A stretch of 10,471 bases of DNA from Cellvibrionaceae bacterium (GTDB taxonomy: Bacteria; Pseudomonadota; Gammaproteobacteria; Pseudomonadales; Cellvibrionaceae), in the NCBI GenBank assembly GCA_027012915.1, contig JALUYN010000453.1, forward strand, positions 1 through 10,471, in the 5' to 3' direction. A model generated the notes under the pieces. It saw only the letters and a program-made list of their open reading frames with translations, made no database searches and was not told where the DNA came from. The translations under genes were made by a program, and so were the position numbers. Within the stretch, counting starts at the first letter, position 1; every line of letters begins with the position of its first letter. Positions 1 to 7,182 of the stretch are shown here, piece by piece.

Positions 1-1
1 C

Positions 2-1975
2 CTGAATGTTCAATCCGAGGATTTCACCGTTATCGGCATCGGTGATATGGCCGGTGATGTATTTGGCAATGGCATGTTGATGTCGGAGCACATCTGTCTG
101 ACTGCTGCCTTCAACCACCTGCATATCTTTATCGACCCCAATCCCGATGCCGCCGCTAGTTTTGTTGAGCGTCAACGCATGTTCAATACGCCGGGCGTGA
201 GTTGGGCGGATTACAACGAAGAGTTGATCTCCAAAGGCGGCGGTGTGTTCTCCCGTGCGGCGAAAGCGATTCCTATCTCCAAGCAAATGCAGCAGCGTTT
301 TGATATCAAAGAAGATCGCCTGACGCCCAATGAGTTGATTAACTCGCTGTTGAAGGCTCCGGTGGATCTGATTTGGAATGGTGGTATCGGTACCTATATC
401 AAAGCCAAAACAGAAACTCACGCCGATGTTGGCGACAAGGCCAATGACAATTTGCGTATCAACGGCGAAGAACTGCGCTGCAGGGTGTTTGGCGAAGGTG
501 GGAATCTCGGGGCTACACAACTTGGACGCATCGAGTTCTGCCTTAACGGTGGGGCTTGTAATACAGACTTTATCGACAACGCTGCAGGCGTGGATTGCTC
601 GGACCATGAAGTCAATATCAAGATTCTGCTGGACGGCATTATCGGCGACGGCGATATGACCGAGAAACAGCGAAACACGCTCTTGGCAGAGATGACCGAT
701 ACGGTGGCTGAGCTGGTGTTGGACAACAATTACAAGCAGACTCAGGCGATTTCTTTGGCGGAAAGCCAGGCATTGTCTCGCGCTGGTGAGTATCGGCGCT
801 TGATTAATTACATGGAAGAGACCGGTCGTCTCGATAGGGAATTGGAGTTTATTCCTTCAGACGAAGATCTGTTGGATCGCTTGCAGCGTGGCAAGTCCTT
901 GAGCCGACCAGAACTGTCCGTGTTGATCTCCTACGCGAAGGTGATGTTGAAGGCCGGCTTGGCGGACGAATCTCTCACTGACGACGAATACGTTGCCAAA
1001 TCGGTGGAGGAGGTCTTTCCTCCGGTATTGCGCATAAAATATGCAGCACAAATTTCCGATCACCGTTTGCGTAAGGAAATTGTTGCCACTCAGGTGGCCA
1101 ACGATATGGTCAATCACATGGGCATCAACTTTGCCCACCGCCTGATGGAATCCACCGGTTCGGGCATGATTGATCTGGCCAAGGCCTACGTGTCGGCGCG
1201 TGATATTTACGATCTGCATGCTACCTTTACCGCCATTGAGGCATTGGACTATAAGGTGGATTCCAGCTTGCAGTACGCCATTCAGTCCCAGTATATGCAT
1301 CGTATGCGCCGAGCCACTCGCTGGCTGCTGCGCAATCGCCGTGGACATCTGTCGCCGCAGTTGGAGGTTTCCAACTACGCCAAGCAAGTCCAGAGCGTAG
1401 TGGCAAAAATGCCTGAAGTGATGAGTGGTGCACCGCGAGAGGAGTGGGAGAGCAGCTACAACGAGCTGGTGGAAAAGGGCATTCCCAAATCCCTAGCCGC
1501 ACCAGCAGCGCTGCCGCGTATTCTCTACTCAGGTCTGAGTATTGTAGATGCGGCCAATGAATCTGGATCCGATCCGTTGGTGGTAGCCCGTGTCTACTTC
1601 TTGTTAGCCGATAAGTTGGGCCTGCATTGGTTTGCCAAGCAGATTGCCGACGTCAATGTGGAGAGCTTCTGGCAGGCCATGGCGCGCGAGGCATTTATGG
1701 ATGACGTGGAGTCTCAAATGCGCACCCTGGCGGTATCGATTCTGCGCTTATCAGGAGGTGAAACAGATTTGGATAAGGTCATCGAGCTCTGGATTGAGCA
1801 GCATCAACTGTTGGTGAGCCGCTGGCGGGAGATGATTACTGAGCTGCAGGCGGCCCCAGGAACCGATTACGCCATGTTCTCCGTTGCCCTGCGCGAGCTG
1901 TTGGATCTGGCGCAGGCGAGTCAGCATTGTCAAACCTTGGAGGACGGCTCCATAGCCTGTACGATTGACGGTTAA
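2..1975 (+). CDS. gdhB: NAD-specific glutamate dehydrogenase, 180-kDa class, C-terminal part (5' end outside window)
   Basis: This is the last 657 residues of the large NAD-dependent glutamate dehydrogenase, which oxidises L-glutamate to 2-oxoglutarate and ammonia in the cytoplasm, a catabolic role. The reading frame is open from base 2, upstream of the first ATG at 47, so the gene is cut by the window edge and not a short protein starting at 47. The family is usually about 1,600 residues, so roughly 40% is present. Hallmark blocks in order are GIGDMAGDVFGNGML at the very start, DLIWNGGIGTYIKA (codons near 367-408), the GEGGNLGATQLGRIEF block (near 493-540) and AGVDCSDHEVNIKILL (near 584-632), followed by the long helical C-terminal region typical of this class. 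No frameshift is seen. A DUF2835 gene follows after 23 bp on the same strand, so co-transcription is likely. The family call is very secure; the symbol follows Pseudomonas usage. Confidence 0.96.
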   Translation: MNVQSEDFTVIGIGDMAGDVFGNGMLMSEHICLTAAFNHLHIFIDPNPDAAASFVERQRMFNTPGVSWADYNEELISKGGGVFSRAAKAIPISKQMQQRFDIKEDRLTPNELINSLLKAPVDLIWNGGIGTYIKAKTETHADVGDKANDNLRINGEELRCRVFGEGGNLGATQLGRIEFCLNGGACNTDFIDNAAGVDCSDHEVNIKILLDGIIGDGDMTEKQRNTLLAEMTDTVAELVLDNNYKQTQAISLAESQALSRAGEYRRLINYMEETGRLDRELEFIPSDEDLLDRLQRGKSLSRPELSVLISYAKVMLKAGLADESLTDDEYVAKSVEEVFPPVLRIKYAAQISDHRLRKEIVATQVANDMVNHMGINFAHRLMESTGSGMIDLAKAYVSARDIYDLHATFTAIEALDYKVDSSLQYAIQSQYMHRMRRATRWLLRNRRGHLSPQLEVSNYAKQVQSVVAKMPEVMSGAPREEWESSYNELVEKGIPKSLAAPAALPRILYSGLSIVDAANESGSDPLVVARVYFLLADKLGLHWFAKQIADVNVESFWQAMAREAFMDDVESQMRTLAVSILRLSGGETDLDKVIELWIEQHQLLVSRWREMITELQAAPGTDYAMFSVALRELLDLAQASQHCQTLEDGSIACTIDG

Positions 1976-1998
1976 CAAGTTGTTCTTCCAATGTTTGT

Positions 1999-2220
1999 AT
2001 GTCTGTAATTCAAGTCGATCTGCTGATTTCCGCGGAGGAGTATCAGCGACTGTATGCGGGGGCCGTGCGGGACGTGCTGGCCTACGCTCGCGATGGGCGG
2101 CGGGTGCGTTTCCCCGCCCGAATACTCCAGCCTTTTGTTACCCACAGCGGTATTGAAGGCCGCTTTCTTATTCATTTCTCTGCGGATAACAAGTTTCAGA
2201 AAATCGAGCGGGTTGGCTGA
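1999..2220 (+). CDS. DUF2835 family small protein
   Basis: This gene encodes a 73-residue protein that I recognise as the DUF2835 family, small gammaproteobacterial proteins of unknown function and about 70 residues. Features matching the family as I recall it are an N-terminal hydrophobic strand, the central segment RDVLAYARDGRRVRFPARILQPFVT (split here: RDVLAYARDG followed by RRVRFPARIL), and the terminal GRFLIHFSADNKFQKIE. There is no signal peptide or membrane segment, so it should be cytosolic. The start at 1999 has no clear Shine-Dalgarno sequence. It sits 23 bp after the glutamate dehydrogenase stop, so translation may rely on coupling or a weak site. An ATG at 1991 in another frame gives only five codons. 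pyrD follows after a 113-bp gap. Its function cannot be read from the sequence. Confidence 0.85.
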   Translation: MSVIQVDLLISAEEYQRLYAGAVRDVLAYARDGRRVRFPARILQPFVTHSGIEGRFLIHFSADNKFQKIERVG

Positions 2221-2333
2221 TGGCCGCTGACCTCGCTTTTGTCGGTTAGCCATTCGACTAATCGGGCGCATTCCAGTATCCTTCGCGCCATTATTTTTCC
2301 CTCGCCCCTTGTATAAATCGAAAGGCCAGCCCC

Positions 2334-3350
2334 ATGTATAACCTGATACGCAAAGCCCTGTTTTGTCTGGATGCAGAAACCTCTCATGAGTTGTCGCTGG
2401 ATATGATGGGCGCGGCCCATCGCCTGGGTCTGATTTCGCCGTTTGTGGAGAAAATTCCCGCCAATCCGGTGGAAGTGATGGGCATCAAATTCCCCAACCC
2501 TGTGGGTTTGGCAGCTGGACTGGACAAGAATGGCGATTATTTTAACGCTCTGGGCGAGCTAGGTTTTGGGTTCGTTGAAATCGGCACCATTACACCGCGT
2601 CCACAACCGGGTAATCCCAAACCGCGCATTTTTCGACTCCCAGAGCACCAGGCAGTGATTAATCGCATGGGCTTTAACAATAAAGGCGTTACGCATTTAG
2701 TTGAACAGGTGAAAAAGCGCAGTTTTGACGGTGTTCTGGGAATTAACATAGGTAAGAATTTTGACACGCCTGTTGAAAAGGCAGACGACGATTATGCTGT
2801 GTGCATGGATGCGGTGTATCCCTATGCAGACTACATTACCGTGAATGTTTCGTCGCCAAATACACCGGGCCTTCGTGATCTGCAATTTGGTGACAGCCTG
2901 AAGAAACTGCTGGGTACCATCAAGGCCAAGCAAGAACAGTTGCACCAGCAAAGCGGGCGCTATGTTCCGGTGGTAGTCAAGATTGCTCCCGATATGGATG
3001 CCGAAGCGGCCGCTGAGTTTTCCAGCATTCTGCTGGAGTCTGGCTTGGACGGGGTTATCGCCACCAATACCACAATCTCCCGAGAGGAGGTCGCCGGTCA
3101 CCCTCTGGCGGATGAAGCTGGAGGTTTAAGTGGTGCGCCGGCGCGTGATAAGTCTACTGAAATGATTCGACTGCTGTCGGAGTCGCTGAAGGGCAAACTG
3201 CCGATTATAGGTGTTGGCGGCATTGTTAATGGCGATGACGCCCTGGAAAAAATTGAGGCTGGCGCAAGTCTGGTTCAGGTATACAGCGGCTTTATCTATC
3301 GGGGGCCAGCACTGATTGCAGAGTCCGCAAGAGCGATTCAGCGCGTTTGA
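2334..3350 (+). CDS. pyrD: Dihydroorotate dehydrogenase (quinone), class 2
   Basis: PyrD oxidises dihydroorotate to orotate, the fourth step of de novo UMP synthesis, passing electrons through FMN to membrane quinones. The 338-residue product is close to the E. coli length (336). Residues 1 to about 40 form the amphipathic helical N-terminus by which class 2 enzymes attach to the inner membrane. FMN and substrate motifs follow: [11 protein letters not shown] (58-68), [17 protein letters not shown] (82-98), NRMGFNN (110-116), GINIGKN (136-142), [10 protein letters not shown] (171-180), VKIAPD (215-220), ATNTT (243-247), GGLSG (263-267), GVGGI (293-297) and [11 protein letters not shown] (315-325). 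The catalytic base of class 2 enzymes is a serine in the SSPN motif, here most likely Ser174 by alignment with E. coli Ser175. The ATG is preceded by AAAGG at 2321-2325 with an 8-nt spacer. No frameshift or missing key residue is seen. Confidence 0.98.
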   Translation: MYNLIRKALFCLDAETSHELSLDMMGAAHRLGLISPFVEKIPANPVEVMGIKFPNPVGLAAGLDKNGDYFNALGELGFGFVEIGTITPRPQPGNPKPRIFRLPEHQAVINRMGFNNKGVTHLVEQVKKRSFDGVLGINIGKNFDTPVEKADDDYAVCMDAVYPYADYITVNVSSPNTPGLRDLQFGDSLKKLLGTIKAKQEQLHQQSGRYVPVVVKIAPDMDAEAAAEFSSILLESGLDGVIATNTTISREEVAGHPLADEAGGLSGAPARDKSTEMIRLLSESLKGKLPIIGVGGIVNGDDALEKIEAGASLVQVYSGFIYRGPALIAESARAIQRV

Positions 3351-3398
3351 CTGGCTTACAGACAAGCCCGGCGACTGATACTGAGTAATAAGCGGGCA

Positions 3399-3423
3399 AT
3401 AAAAAGGGGGCTTTTTGCCCCCT
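3399..3423 (-). terminator. Rho-independent terminator of rmf
   Basis: An inverted repeat AGGGGGC (3405-3411) and GCCCCCT (3417-3423) makes a 7-bp GC-rich stem with a 5-nt loop. Read on the minus strand, the stem is followed at once by a run of five T (complement of 3401-3405), the arrangement of an intrinsic terminator for the leftward rmf transcript, about 50 nt after its stop. On the plus strand the T-run is in the loop and no U-tract follows, so it would be a poorer terminator for pyrD. Confidence 0.85.
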
Positions 3424-3425
3424 GA

Positions 3426-3442
3426 GCCGGCGGGTCACCGGC
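3426..3442. other. Second small hairpin between rmf and its terminator
   Basis: GCCGG (3426-3430) and CCGGC (3438-3442) can form a 5-bp GC stem with a 7-nt loop. In the rmf mRNA it lies just before the terminator hairpin, giving two stacked stem-loops at the 3' end. Such an arrangement could protect the 3' end of this short message, but that is inference. Confidence 0.4.
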
Positions 3443-3471
3443 ATTGGCTTGTGTTCTGGATGAAATGTCGA

Positions 3472-3675
3472 CTATAGATTGGTGATTTTCTGGGCTTGTG
3501 CAGCGCGATTGAAGCCATTCCAGTGGTCTTCCCGGCCTTCTCTCCAGCCGTTAATCCAATTCTGTCGCACGTTGGCGTTTTCGTGTGGGCAAAGGTTCCT
3601 TGAACGACCTTCGATACCTGCTTGATAACCTTTACTGAAAGCTCGTTCTATTTGATTGCGTTTTTGCCGTTTCAT
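3472..3675 (-). CDS. rmf: Ribosome modulation factor (100S ribosome hibernation)
   Basis: RMF binds 70S ribosomes in slow growth or stationary phase and drives their pairing into inactive 100S dimers. The 67-residue product begins MKRQKRNQIERAFSKGYQAG and continues IEGRSRNLCPHE, very close to E. coli RMF (MKRQKRDRLERAHQRGYQAG, GRSKEMCP). The conserved WINGWREGREDHW block (about residues 40-52) follows. It is about 12 residues longer than the 55-residue E. coli protein. Pseudomonas-type RMFs carry a similar WINGWREG tail extension, so I read the length as lineage-typical. It is strongly basic, as expected for an rRNA binder. The ATG has a good Shine-Dalgarno GAGGTG (complement of 3685-3690) with a 9-nt spacer. 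It is a single-gene unit ending in the terminator at 3399-3423. In E. coli rmf is growth-rate and ppGpp controlled; nothing here shows its control directly. Confidence 0.96.
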   Translation of the reverse strand: MKRQKRNQIERAFSKGYQAGIEGRSRNLCPHENANVRQNWINGWREGREDHWNGFNRAAQAQKITNL

Positions 3676-4031
3676 CAGTTAGAGCACCTCTTGGGTTTTC
3701 GTATGTAGGTTGGGCGCGGCCTGTCAGCAGCACCGGAGTATGTACATCAGGTTTGGAGAGATCCAGAGCATCCTTCTATTGGTTTGTTAGAGAAAATGGG
3801 TCTGTACGACCTTGTGGGTTATCTTTGTTATTCCCGGGGCAGTCCACTATATCTTGGTGATACCTAGATTGGACGCCTTGCAATAAACTCGGGTGGAGTT
3901 CGGTGCGGAAGATCAGTAGACCAAACAAGCTGGTGCTTTGTGAACGAATTATTAAGAATATAAGACAGCCTGTTTATATAAACACGGTATAAATGGGTTG
4001 GACTATCGATGATCGAATATACGAGGTTTCC
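3676..4031. other. Intergenic region between divergent rmf and rlmKL
   Basis: About 350 bp lie between the rmf start and the preferred rlmKL start. I see no convincing gene, tRNA or repeat in it. It should hold the rmf promoter and leader on the left and the rlmKL promoter on the right. The right end is AT-rich, with possible -10 elements TATAAG (3959-3964) and TATAAA (3988-3993) and the palindrome listed separately. No strong -35 box could be paired with either. The rmf leader carries the GAGGTG ribosome site, but I could not place its promoter with confidence. Confidence 0.5.
3970..3985. promoter_or_regulatory. 14-bp perfect palindrome upstream of rlmKL, operator-like
   Basis: TGTTTATATAAACA (3971-3984) is a perfect palindrome immediately before a TATAAA element (3988-3993). 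With one flanking base on each side it reads CTGT-N8-ACAC, one base short of the LexA consensus CTGT-N8-ACAG. It could be a repressor site, or simply an AT-rich promoter element. The LexA link is only a resemblance. Confidence 0.35.
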
Positions 4032-6200
4032 GTGAAGCAAACTCAATTCTTTGCCACCTGCCCAAAGGGCATGGAAGGCTTGCTGAAAATAGAGCTGGAA
4101 CAGCTGGGCTTTGGCGATGTGCGCGAAACCGTCGCGGGGGCCTACTTTACTACTGATCAGCGCGGAGCCTATCGGGCCTGTTTGTGGTCACGGCTGGCCA
4201 ATAAGGTGTTTCTGCCTCTGGGTAGTTTTGAAGCGCCTACTGCCGATGCCCTCTATGAAGCAGCGCGACAGATTGAATGGCAAGAGCACTTGAGCCCTGA
4301 TGGCACATTGCTGGTGGACTTTACCGGCACCAGCGGAGCCATACGCAATACCCAATTTGGCGCTGTTCGAGTGAAGGACGCGATCGTTGATTGCCTGCGG
4401 GACTTCAGCGGCCAGCGCCCTAGCGTTTCCAAAAAACACCCCGATCTGCGGGTCAATGCGCGCCTTAGCCGTGGCAAGGTGGTATTGAGCATCGATCTCA
4501 GTGGCGACAGTCTGCATCGCCGTGGCTATCGCACGCGACAGGGGGCTGCGCCCTTGAAAGAGAATCTTGCAGCCGCCTTGTTGATTCGCAGTGGTTGGCC
4601 GGAAATTGCCGAAAATGGAGGTGCTTTGATCGATCCGATGTGTGGCTCGGGCACGATCTTGGTAGAGGCGGCCATGATGGCCACCGATTGCGCTCCGGGA
4701 GTAGATCGTCCTGAATTTGGTTTCGAACGATGGCTCAATCACCGCAACGATATCTGGCTTGAACTGCGCGAAGAGGCCCTGCAGCGCTATCGCGACGGAC
4801 TGAAAAAAGATATACCGGAAATTCGCGGTTACGATCAGGACCCGCGAGTAATTGCTGCAGCACAGTCGAATATCACCCAGTCGGGATTTGACGATCTGGT
4901 GCGGGTGACCTGTAAGCCTCTGAGAGCCTTCGTTAAACCCACCCATAAGCAATTAAAAACGGGTTTAATGATCACCAATCCACCTTACGGTGAGCGTTTG
5001 GGTGAGGTAGAGGAGTTGAAAGGTCTCTATCGTCTGCTCGGTGACAAATGTCGTGAAGAGTTAGTTGGCTGGCAAGCGGCGGTGTTTACCGGGAATCCCG
5101 AGCTGGGCAAACACATGGGGCTGCGCGCGCGCAAAAAGTACAAGTTATTTAATGGCGCCTTGCCCAGTGAACTGCTGCTGATTGATGTCAATGAAACGCA
5201 ATTTGTAAATGCGCCGCCGCCGGAAGTACCTACAGAACCAGAACTGAGCCCCGGCGCGCAAATGCTCGCTAATCGCCTGAAAAAGAATCGCAAGCAGTTG
5301 GCGAAATGGGTCAAGCGTGATGGCATTCAATGTTACCGCCTGTACGATGCTGACATGCCTGAGTACTCAGCCGCAGTCGACATCTATGGCGACCCGGATA
5401 ACGGTGGCTATGTTCATGTGCAGGAGTACGCGGCACCAAAGAGTGTGGATGAGAAGAAGGCCAGTCAGCGTTTCGAAGAGATTGAAGCGGCGGTACCCGC
5501 GGCGTTGAATGTGGATTCCGAACACGTCAGTTTTAAGCAGCGACGTCGCAACCGTGGCCGGGATCAGTACGAGCGTCAGTCGGAGCAGCGCTATCCTTTG
5601 ATCGCGGTTAAAGAAGGCGATGCCACTGTGATGGTTAATCTCTGGGAGTATCTGGATACGGGACTGTTCCTGGATCATCGCCCGGTGCGACGTATGATCG
5701 GCGAAATGGCTCAGGGGAAACGTTTTCTCAATCTGTTTTGTTATACGGCAACTGCGACGGTTCATGCTGCACTGGGAGGTGCCAACAGCAGTGTCAGTGT
5801 CGATATGTCGAAAACGTATCTGCGCTGGGCAGAGAAAAACTTTCAGGCCAACAACATCAGCAGCCACAAGCACGAGCTGGTGCAGGCCGATTGCCTGACG
5901 TGGCTCAACGAATGTCGTCAGGGCTTTGATGTAATTATGTTGGACCCTCCGAGCTTTTCGAACTCCAAACGAATGGAAGGCGTGCTGGACGTGCAGCGCG
6001 ATCACGTTGCCATGGTAAAACGTTGTATGGACTTGCTGCTACCTGGAGGCACTCTGGTGTTTTCCAACAATCTGCGTAGCTTTAAGTTGGACGACGAAGC
6101 ACTAGACGAATACCAAATTGAGAATATCAGCTCTAAAACTCTGGATCCGGATTTTCAGCGTAATAAACGTATCCATCAGTGCTGGCTAATTCGTCACTGA
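4032..6200 (+). CDS. rlmL: Bifunctional 23S rRNA methyltransferase RlmKL (m2G2445 and m7G2069)
   Basis: This fused enzyme methylates 23S rRNA during 50S assembly; in E. coli the N-terminal RlmL half makes m2G2445 and the C-terminal RlmK half makes m7G2069. From the GTG at 4032 it is 722 residues (E. coli about 702). Order: ferredoxin-like/THUMP region (about 1-160, with FATCPKGMEGLL at the start and LWSRLANKVFLPLG), RlmL Rossmann fold with DPMCGSGT (201-208) and catalytic NPPY (316-319), linker, then the RlmK fold with FLNLFCYTAT (565-574) and LDPPSF (637-642). I chose GTG 4032 because GAGG at 4023-4026 precedes it by 5 nt and because family proteins begin right at the TCPKG-type segment. The in-frame ATG at 3993 would add 13 unrelated residues, has no ribosome site, and its A is the last base of a possible -10 box. 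The 3' end overlaps the convergent thpR by 7 bp. The product is very secure; the start is less so. Confidence 0.95.
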   Translation: MKQTQFFATCPKGMEGLLKIELEQLGFGDVRETVAGAYFTTDQRGAYRACLWSRLANKVFLPLGSFEAPTADALYEAARQIEWQEHLSPDGTLLVDFTGTSGAIRNTQFGAVRVKDAIVDCLRDFSGQRPSVSKKHPDLRVNARLSRGKVVLSIDLSGDSLHRRGYRTRQGAAPLKENLAAALLIRSGWPEIAENGGALIDPMCGSGTILVEAAMMATDCAPGVDRPEFGFERWLNHRNDIWLELREEALQRYRDGLKKDIPEIRGYDQDPRVIAAAQSNITQSGFDDLVRVTCKPLRAFVKPTHKQLKTGLMITNPPYGERLGEVEELKGLYRLLGDKCREELVGWQAAVFTGNPELGKHMGLRARKKYKLFNGALPSELLLIDVNETQFVNAPPPEVPTEPELSPGAQMLANRLKKNRKQLAKWVKRDGIQCYRLYDADMPEYSAAVDIYGDPDNGGYVHVQEYAAPKSVDEKKASQRFEEIEAAVPAALNVDSEHVSFKQRRRNRGRDQYERQSEQRYPLIAVKEGDATVMVNLWEYLDTGLFLDHRPVRRMIGEMAQGKRFLNLFCYTATATVHAALGGANSSVSVDMSKTYLRWAEKNFQANNISSHKHELVQADCLTWLNECRQGFDVIMLDPPSFSNSKRMEGVLDVQRDHVAMVKRCMDLLLPGGTLVFSNNLRSFKLDDEALDEYQIENISSKTLDPDFQRNKRIHQCWLIRH

Positions 6201-6781
6201 TTCAGAGTGACAGTGTGGATCGCGCGATAACTGCTGCCAAGGTGGTTGATCTGGCTGTCGTATAGACTTACCTGTTCTACAGGGAAGGTGATGGCTGGCA
6301 GCCCCGGTTTATCGTTTCTCTCTGTGTATTCGAGTTCTTGCTGGCAGCGTCTGTTGCGAATCAGGGTGATGTGGGGGCGAAACTTTCGCGTTGAAATCAG
6401 GTGCTGCAGATGCGACTGCTGCAGTGCTTCGGCACATAAGATCCATAGCTGATCCAATGCCGGGGTGGTTTCACATGTTGCGGCCACTATAGGCGATTTG
6501 GCGTCCGGGAAATATTCCAACTTATCCAGAATCAGCTCAAATGCCGTTGTATTCTTCAATACTTGGCTTAGGTTTTGGCAGAGCCGTGTCCTTTCTCTAT
6601 TGGACAGGTTGCCCAGAAAGTGCAGGGTTACGTGCCGATTGGCGGAAGGGATCTGCCGAGGCCCAGAAGCCGAGTTCGGGCTGGTTTGCTCTCGAGCTTC
6701 CAGCCAAAAATCCAATTCGTCTTGAACCCCTTCGGGGAGCGGGATACCGATAAAAGTTCTGAATGTGGGTGACTCGGTCAT
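6194..6781 (-). CDS. thpR: RNA 2',3'-cyclic phosphodiesterase, 2H (LigT/ThpR) family
   Basis: This gene encodes a 195-residue cytosolic member of the 2H phosphoesterase superfamily. Family enzymes open RNA 2',3'-cyclic phosphates to 2'-phosphates, and E. coli LigT/ThpR can also form 2'-5' RNA links reversibly in vitro. Both catalytic HxTx motifs are present: HVTL at 50-53 (in HVTLHFLGNL) and HITL at 137-140 (in FRPHITLIRN), 87 residues apart as expected for two half-domains. The N-terminal RTFIGIPLPEGVQ block is typical of the family, and the length is about normal (E. coli 176). The start has only a weak GGA about 5 nt upstream. It lies 29 bp after the GIY-YIG gene on the same strand, so the two are probably co-transcribed. 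Its stop overlaps the convergent rlmKL stop by 7 bp. The physiological substrate is not known for most family members. Confidence 0.93.
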   Translation of the reverse strand: MTESPTFRTFIGIPLPEGVQDELDFWLEAREQTSPNSASGPRQIPSANRHVTLHFLGNLSNRERTRLCQNLSQVLKNTTAFELILDKLEYFPDAKSPIVAATCETTPALDQLWILCAEALQQSHLQHLISTRKFRPHITLIRNRRCQQELEYTERNDKPGLPAITFPVEQVSLYDSQINHLGSSYRAIHTVTLNQ

Positions 6782-6810
6782 CTGAAATCCATTGCTTCTT
6801 ATCCTGGTAT

Positions 6811-7182
6811 TTAGTCCCCAGTATCGAGTCCGTATTCTTTGTGGTAATCCACCGAACCTAGGTTTGCGATCAACGACAATTTGCCGTGTCTAGTTAGCGC
6901 CTTAATGGCGGCTTCACGCTTGCTGGCGCTCGAGCGATCGTGACCGGTTTCTACGTATCGGATTATCCTAGGCTTGCGTCCACGGAAGAATTTTGCGCCA
7001 TTCTTGCCCGTACAATGGGCTCTCCAGCGTTTGCTCAGATTATTGGTGATGCCGGTATAGAGACGTTGGTCACTGCTTTCGATGATATACACCAGCCAGT
7101 CACTGGCGACTGTCTCGTGTTTTGAAGCTGAACTTGAAATAATGGCACCTTGAGTAAGCTTAACTTGAGGAATTTCCGGCAA
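6811..7182 (-). CDS. GIY-YIG domain protein, UPF0213/YhbQ-like putative endonuclease; start uncertain
   Basis: The core (about residues 29-105) is a compact single-domain GIY-YIG module like the YhbQ/UPF0213 group. The GIY equivalent is VYII (31-34), the YIG equivalent is YTG (42-44, in LYTGITNNL), followed by the KRWRAH arginines (51-56), GAKFFRGRKP and the helix SKREAAIKAL with the likely metal-binding Glu90. All expected catalytic positions appear present, so an active nuclease is plausible, but the role of the group is poorly defined. The start is the odd point: the only upstream initiator is a TTG at 7182 with no Shine-Dalgarno, and residues 1-28 match nothing I know. The frame stays open to 7227 without ATG. 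That TTG shares one base with the divergent cmoM ATG. The true start may be nearer residue 29 (a GTG codes Val31). thpR follows after 29 bp. Confidence 0.82.
   Translation of the reverse strand: MPEIPQVKLTQGAIISSSASKHETVASDWLVYIIESSDQRLYTGITNNLSKRWRAHCTGKNGAKFFRGRKPRIIRYVETGHDRSSASKREAAIKALTRHGKLSLIANLGSVDYHKEYGLDTGD

Noticed and set aside
857..1387. 176-residue minus-strand open frame within the glutamate dehydrogenase gene
   Set aside because: It is a shadow of a strongly conserved coding sequence on the other strand, with no independent support.
2265..2296. Possible terminator between the DUF2835 gene and pyrD: GGCGC (2265-2269) and GCGCC (2285-2289), then a T-rich stretch
   Set aside because: The stem is only 5 bp with a 15-nt loop and the T-run begins a few bases late; too weak to call.
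2312..2317. TATAAA as a pyrD promoter -10
   Set aside because: Transcription would start near 2324 and remove most of the AAAGG ribosome site; no matching -35 is visible.
4188..4952. 254-residue minus-strand open frame inside rlmKL
   Set aside because: It is antisense to the conserved RlmL domain including the DPMCGSGT motif; no family resemblance or ribosome site is seen.
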